From Craspedostauros australis (Eukaryota; Bacillariophyta; Bacillariophyceae; Mastogloiales; Achnanthaceae): a stretch of 64,000 bases of DNA. Positions 60,117-64,000 of the stretch are shown piece after piece. The position numbers were made by a program, and so were the translations under genes. The stretch covers positions 992,001 to 1,056,000 of the forward strand of contig JAMXDE010000022.1 in the NCBI GenBank assembly GCA_026770025.1, written 5' to 3'. The notes below the pieces were generated by a model, which searched no databases, was not told the DNA's origin, and saw only the letters and a list, made by a program, of their open reading frames with translations. Position 1 is the first letter of the stretch; each line of letters begins with the position of its first letter.

Positions 60117-62750
60117 ATGGCAAAGTCCAGAGCAAAGAGAAAGGCGAAGAAGCCAAAAGCTGCAACAGCGCAGAATTCAAATGCGGATCAGCATGGCAGC
60201 ACGAACGACAATGGTGCGACTCGCAACCCACGCAGCCAAGAGCTTGAGGAGGAGGTGGCTGCACTGAAAATGCAGTTGGAACAGGCTCAACAGACGATTC
60301 GTGCGCTGCAAGGTTCGGGAGCGAATGGGATGGGGCCAGCCAACACAATCAGCAACGGCAGTACCAACGACGGCACCAACGGCAGTACCAACGACGGCAT
60401 CAACGACGACAACGATGAGACAGAGACGGATTGGTCGAACCATGTTGCGGTGGATCTAAGTGAGCAACCGATGGCGAACAGTCCATCGATGCTGACTTCC
60501 ATCTCACCGCCCGCCGTGTTTCATCGACCGCTCGGAAAGAAGGGCTACCTCTTCAAATGGCAGGACAGGAGCATTGGCTGGGGTGGCACCAAGTGGGCGC
60601 TCAGATTTGTGGCCCTGGAGGATGGAAAGGTGGCGTACTTTGGCTCCCACCACGATCCGCTCACATCGCCACCGCGGTACGTGCTCAATCTCAAGGGCTG
60701 CGCCGTGCGAGACGAGGGTTGGAAGAGGAATCGCCGTCACAAGAGCACCAGCCGCGGTCGCACGAATTCGGGTGATGGATCCGACGAACCTCCCTTGGAT
60801 GAAAGCGGAGCCTACTTCTTCGTCTTTTCGATCTACCTGCGTCAAGACCAAGACGTCTCGCAGCGCAACGCAGGGCGTGCTTTGCATCCAGGACAGGCAG
60901 GCAAGGGCAGTTCCATCCTGTCGCAGAGCAGCTCCGACAGCAGCAGCGCCAAGTCCACGACGGTCGCATTCGAAGATGTCGTGCCCTTGCTGCGCTTCTC
61001 GACGCCATCCTTGGCCGAGAAGCAACGATGGATCCAGCTCATTTCAGAAACGTGCGCCTATTGCGAGACGGAAGCGTACCTGCAGGATGAGGCCGATCGC
61101 TACGACGAATCGCGTTTCCGCCGCGAGCAGCAAATGAAGATGGCCCTGGCGATGCCCGAAGCCAAGACCGACGGCACCTTGCCACCGCTCTACTTCGCCC
61201 CGGCATCCACGCGCCGCTTTCCGAAACGCCATCCAAGCCACAGCAGGCTGCCATTGGATGCAAAGCTCTTTCGTTCCAAGACGGCAGACCCCAACGCGGA
61301 CAAGGTGGAATCCAGATCCATCAAGGGCTACCCACCCTCGAAGCCCATGCATCGCAGCGCAGCGCCGTCGTACCTCAGCCTGGAGGCGCCACCTCAGAAC
61401 TACCGCGGCTTGTTCAATTTGGGCATCATCATCTTGGTCGTCAGCAACTTCCGATTGATGCTCGGAACCGTGCGTCGACATGGATTCGTCATCACGAAAT
61501 TGCTGCGCCATCTCCAGGACTTCCCCACGGTGAGGTACAACCGTGAGGCCTGGCAAGAATTCCCAATCCTCTCCGCCCTCATGCTGCAGGTCTTGTTCGT
61601 CATCACAGCATTCGGTCTGGAACGCTTGCTCAGCCGGCGGCGGTTGCCCAATTCGTTCGGCATGATGCTGCACTACGCCAACGCGTACAGCGCCTTGCTC
61701 TTGCCCACGGTCATTGTGTGGAAGTTCATCGAGTCGCCACCCGTGGGTTCCGCCGTCCTCATGCATGCCACCATCACGTGGATGAAGCTGGTCTCGTACG
61801 CGCACGCCAACGACGACTATCGAGCATCCGCCCAGAGCATGGACAAGGACGCTGTCAACCCGCACAATGCTACGCTTGCGCTGATCGAGAATCTGGAGGA
61901 TGCCGACCTGGCGCTGTCGTACCCGCAGAACGTGACACTCAACAACCTGCTGTACTTCTGGTGCGCCCCGACACTGACGTACCAGATCGCGTTTCCCAAG
62001 TACCCCAAGATCCGCCTGTGGAAGATCTTGGCAATTCTATTGCGAATGGGAATAGTGACGGTCATGTTCACCTTCCTGGCAGCCCAGTTCGTGTCCCCGA
62101 CGTTGCAGAGCCTGGTGACCGAGCTGGACGCCACTCACGGACGGCTGACGATGAGTCTCATGGCGGAATACTGGCTTCGCCTTTCCATCGCCAACACCTA
62201 CCTTTGGCTGCTCATGTTCTACGCCTACTTCCATCTCTACCTCAACCTCATCGCGGAAGTGCTGCGATTTGGCGACCGCGTCTTCTACAAGGACTGGTGG
62301 AACTCCTCCGACGTCTCGTCGTACTGGAGGCTGTGGAACATGCCCGTCCACTTCTGGCTGATCCGCCACGTGTATTTCCCGTGCATCCGATGCAACATGC
62401 CCAAGGTCATGGCAACCTTCGTCGTCTTTCTGGTCTCCGCCGTGATGCACGAAGTGCTCGTGAGCGTCCCCTTCCACATGATTCGTCCGTGGAGCTTCTT
62501 GGGCATGATGATGCAGCTGCCGTTGGTGGCCGTCACCAAATTCTTGTGCAGCAAGTTTCCCGGCAGCTCGATTGGCAACCTGATCTTTTGGATCTCATTC
62601 TGCGTGGTGGGACAGCCGATGGCGATTCTGCTGTACACCGTCGACTATCAGTACGAGAAACAGTTCGCCAATGTTGTGGATGCGTGCAGTGCTGCCGCAG
62701 CTGGCGGCGGCGTGGATGGTGTGGTCGGTCGATCCTGTGTCGCATCGTGA
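60117..62750 (+). CDS. DGAT1: Diacylglycerol O-acyltransferase 1 with N-terminal PH domain
   Basis: 877 aa from the ATG at 60117 (MAKSRAKRKAKK). The leader has a coiled-coil-like segment (ELEEEVAALKMQLEQAQQTI) and an Asn/Gly/Thr repeat. A PH domain spans about residues 140-305 (KKGYLFKWQDR to LAEKQRWIQLISE), interrupted by Ser-rich insertions. From about residue 420 the sequence is a multi-pass MBOAT acyltransferase: FWCAPTLTYQIAFPKYPKIR, then FYKDWWNSSDVSSYWRLWNM containing the DGAT1 FYxDWWN motif (~722). The active-site His is in VSAVMHEVLVSVP (~778). The enzyme transfers acyl-CoA to diacylglycerol in the ER, the last step of triacylglycerol synthesis. The PH-DGAT1 arrangement is known from diatoms and may bind phosphoinositides or autoregulate; that role is inference. 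Confidence 0.95.
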   Translation: MAKSRAKRKAKKPKAATAQNSNADQHGSTNDNGATRNPRSQELEEEVAALKMQLEQAQQTIRALQGSGANGMGPANTISNGSTNDGTNGSTNDGINDDNDETETDWSNHVAVDLSEQPMANSPSMLTSISPPAVFHRPLGKKGYLFKWQDRSIGWGGTKWALRFVALEDGKVAYFGSHHDPLTSPPRYVLNLKGCAVRDEGWKRNRRHKSTSRGRTNSGDGSDEPPLDESGAYFFVFSIYLRQDQDVSQRNAGRALHPGQAGKGSSILSQSSSDSSSAKSTTVAFEDVVPLLRFSTPSLAEKQRWIQLISETCAYCETEAYLQDEADRYDESRFRREQQMKMALAMPEAKTDGTLPPLYFAPASTRRFPKRHPSHSRLPLDAKLFRSKTADPNADKVESRSIKGYPPSKPMHRSAAPSYLSLEAPPQNYRGLFNLGIIILVVSNFRLMLGTVRRHGFVITKLLRHLQDFPTVRYNREAWQEFPILSALMLQVLFVITAFGLERLLSRRRLPNSFGMMLHYANAYSALLLPTVIVWKFIESPPVGSAVLMHATITWMKLVSYAHANDDYRASAQSMDKDAVNPHNATLALIENLEDADLALSYPQNVTLNNLLYFWCAPTLTYQIAFPKYPKIRLWKILAILLRMGIVTVMFTFLAAQFVSPTLQSLVTELDATHGRLTMSLMAEYWLRLSIANTYLWLLMFYAYFHLYLNLIAEVLRFGDRVFYKDWWNSSDVSSYWRLWNMPVHFWLIRHVYFPCIRCNMPKVMATFVVFLVSAVMHEVLVSVPFHMIRPWSFLGMMMQLPLVAVTKFLCSKFPGSSIGNLIFWISFCVVGQPMAILLYTVDYQYEKQFANVVDACSAAAAGGGVDGVVGRSCVAS

Positions 62751-63200
62751 GGCAACCAAGTGTTGGCGTGGGCTCTTGCCGCAGAGTGGTGGAGTAACGT
62801 GCTGACTTGCATGGATAACGGCATACAATAGAGCAATAGTGCGACCTACTCATGCTGTGATGGGAATGCATACTCTCTAATATCATACAATACAATGCAA
62901 ACTGCGATCTGAACTATGATACCATTAGATCCCATACCATATCATACCATACAGTAGCACTGCACTGTCCTCCGCAGCGATACTCCTCTCTCGAGAGATC
63001 CAACAGTAGAGGTGATGAACATGGATGTATGCATACACTTATGCATGGATAGGTCGTAGACATGTAAAATATATTGGGGGTACAATTGAGCAGATGATGC
63101 TTTTGGTTATCAACTTAATGTCCTGTCTTGCGTCGCCATCGAGTTGACCATAGTACCATACTCTGCTCTACGACACTCTGCAGTAGAAGCCGCAGAAAAC
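62751..63200. other. Convergent intergenic region (450 bp)
   Basis: Between the stops of DGAT1 (plus) and the PheRS gene (minus). It holds ATACCATA-type short repeats near 62918-62955 and nothing else I can name. Confidence 0.5.
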
Positions 63201-64000
63201 TCACAGCAGGTGTTCCAGATCGAGCTCCATGACGGATGCGGGGTACTGGATGTCAAAGTTCTTGAGGACGTTGGGATGGAGGATGCCGAAGGTTCCCAGA
63301 CGAATCTTGGACTCGGTGCCTGGCTTTGTGAGAAGAATTGTGGCAGCCCGACCCGGGAAGTACATGCCGAATTCGTGCGATCCTTCCGGCAGCGGGTTGA
63401 TGGTGTACTCCCAGCCTTCCTTGCTGACTCGGTACTGCTCGTCCTCGGCCTGCGCCTTCTTTGCGGAGGTGGCGACGTAGGCCGCCTCGGGACCGACCTC
63501 CGTGAGCGTCATGATGCGATCGACGAGGCCGTGCAGAATCTCGAATCCGGAGGTGGGTCCCGCGTACACGGCGGCGACCTTGCGCGAGTTCTTGGCACCG
63601 ACACGAGTTTCGGTGGCGACGTGGTCCGCATCAGCCACGACGACGTCGCTGACTTCGAAGAGCTTGAATCCGTTGGTGAAGGAGGCCGACTTGTTGTGCT
63701 GCAGGGTTTTGAGAAGGCCTGGCAGCAGGGTGGTTCGGACGACCTGGTACTCTACGTTGGCAGGGTTGGAGAGGGAGACGGTGGTCTCCATCTTGATGGG
63801 GCATTGCAGGGCGGTGAAGTTGTCGTGGATGCTGCAGAGACCGTGGGTGAGGACCTCTGTGTATCCGGCGCGCGCAATTTCGTCGCGCAGGAGATCTCCG
63901 AGCTGGTTGAGGGGGAACTCACCGCCGACCGTGTGCGTTTGCGGCACCTTCTTGACGATGTTGTTGTATCCGAAGGCAATGCCGATGTCTTCGGCGATGT
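63201..64000 (-). CDS. Phenylalanyl-tRNA synthetase beta subunit, C-terminal part (runs off the right edge)
   Basis: 266 residues are visible; the frame is open to the window edge. The sequence begins IAEDIGIAFGYNNIVKKVPQ, the start of the beta-subunit core following the B5 domain. It continues with NQLGDLLRDEIARAGYTEVL, NPANVEYQVVRTTLLPGLLK and KLFEVSDVVV. It ends with GTFGILHPNVLKNFDIQYPA then SVMELDLEHLL, the usual end of eukaryotic/archaeal-type PheRS beta, without the extra anticodon-binding domain of bacterial PheT. It is therefore the cytosolic enzyme, which with the alpha subunit charges tRNA-Phe. The 5' part lies outside the window. Confidence 0.93.
   Translation of the reverse strand, partial: IAEDIGIAFGYNNIVKKVPQTHTVGGEFPLNQLGDLLRDEIARAGYTEVLTHGLCSIHDNFTALQCPIKMETTVSLSNPANVEYQVVRTTLLPGLLKTLQHNKSASFTNGFKLFEVSDVVVADADHVATETRVGAKNSRKVAAVYAGPTSGFEILHGLVDRIMTLTEVGPEAAYVATSAKKAQAEDEQYRVSKEGWEYTINPLPEGSHEFGMYFPGRAATILLTKPGTESKIRLGTFGILHPNVLKNFDIQYPASVMELDLEHLL

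Overview
The window looks like nuclear DNA from a photosynthetic stramenopile, most probably a diatom. Evidence: genes of clear eukaryotic type with GT-AG introns; a plastid-lipid-associated (fibrillin) protein whose N-terminus looks like a bipartite ER-then-plastid presequence; a DUF6824-type protein, a family that is abundant in diatoms; a DGAT1 acyltransferase with an N-terminal PH domain, known from diatoms; and an intact Ty1/copia retrotransposon. The taxonomic call is inference from gene content, since no database search was possible.

Layout. 0-14 kb: the 5' part of a minus-strand TPR protein; a 3.9 kb gene-poor stretch holding two inverted 87-bp arms built of hairpin-forming repeats; a 1396-aa STAND/AAA-type ATPase; a type II membrane glycosyltransferase; and a methyltransferase with a zinc-finger tail. 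14-23 kb: fibrillin, a possible small U1-type zinc-finger gene, a CRAL-TRIO lipid-binding protein, a BTB-BACK protein and a single-pass type I membrane protein. 23-25.2 kb: two identical tRNA-Gln(TTG) genes in a large inverted repeat, with a 976-bp non-autonomous TIR element in the spacer. 26-41 kb: a protein with one clear and three degenerate DUF6824-like copies, an N-acylated PP2C phosphatase (4 exons), a divergent kinesin-like protein and a multi-pass membrane protein.

41-53 kb is the most structured part. Two paralogous genes for secreted proteins stand head to head, each with a 73-nt signal-peptide exon. A complete copia element (43615-50924) sits in the region between them. It has identical-looking 243-bp LTRs, a 5-bp target duplication, a half-tRNA(iMet) primer site and a GGGTTTT -1 slippery heptamer just before the gag stop.

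53-64 kb: an alpha/beta hydrolase (monoglyceride-lipase type), a second glycosyltransferase paralog, a repeat-rich gene desert with two arrays of a 20-bp unit, PH-DGAT1, and the C-terminal part of cytosolic-type phenylalanyl-tRNA synthetase beta. DGAT1, the lipase-like hydrolase, fibrillin and the CRAL-TRIO protein are all lipid-related. They are interspersed with signalling and housekeeping genes, and nothing suggests co-regulation.

All exon boundaries were read by eye from GT/AG sites, frame and protein continuity. They are predictions, as no transcript evidence was available.
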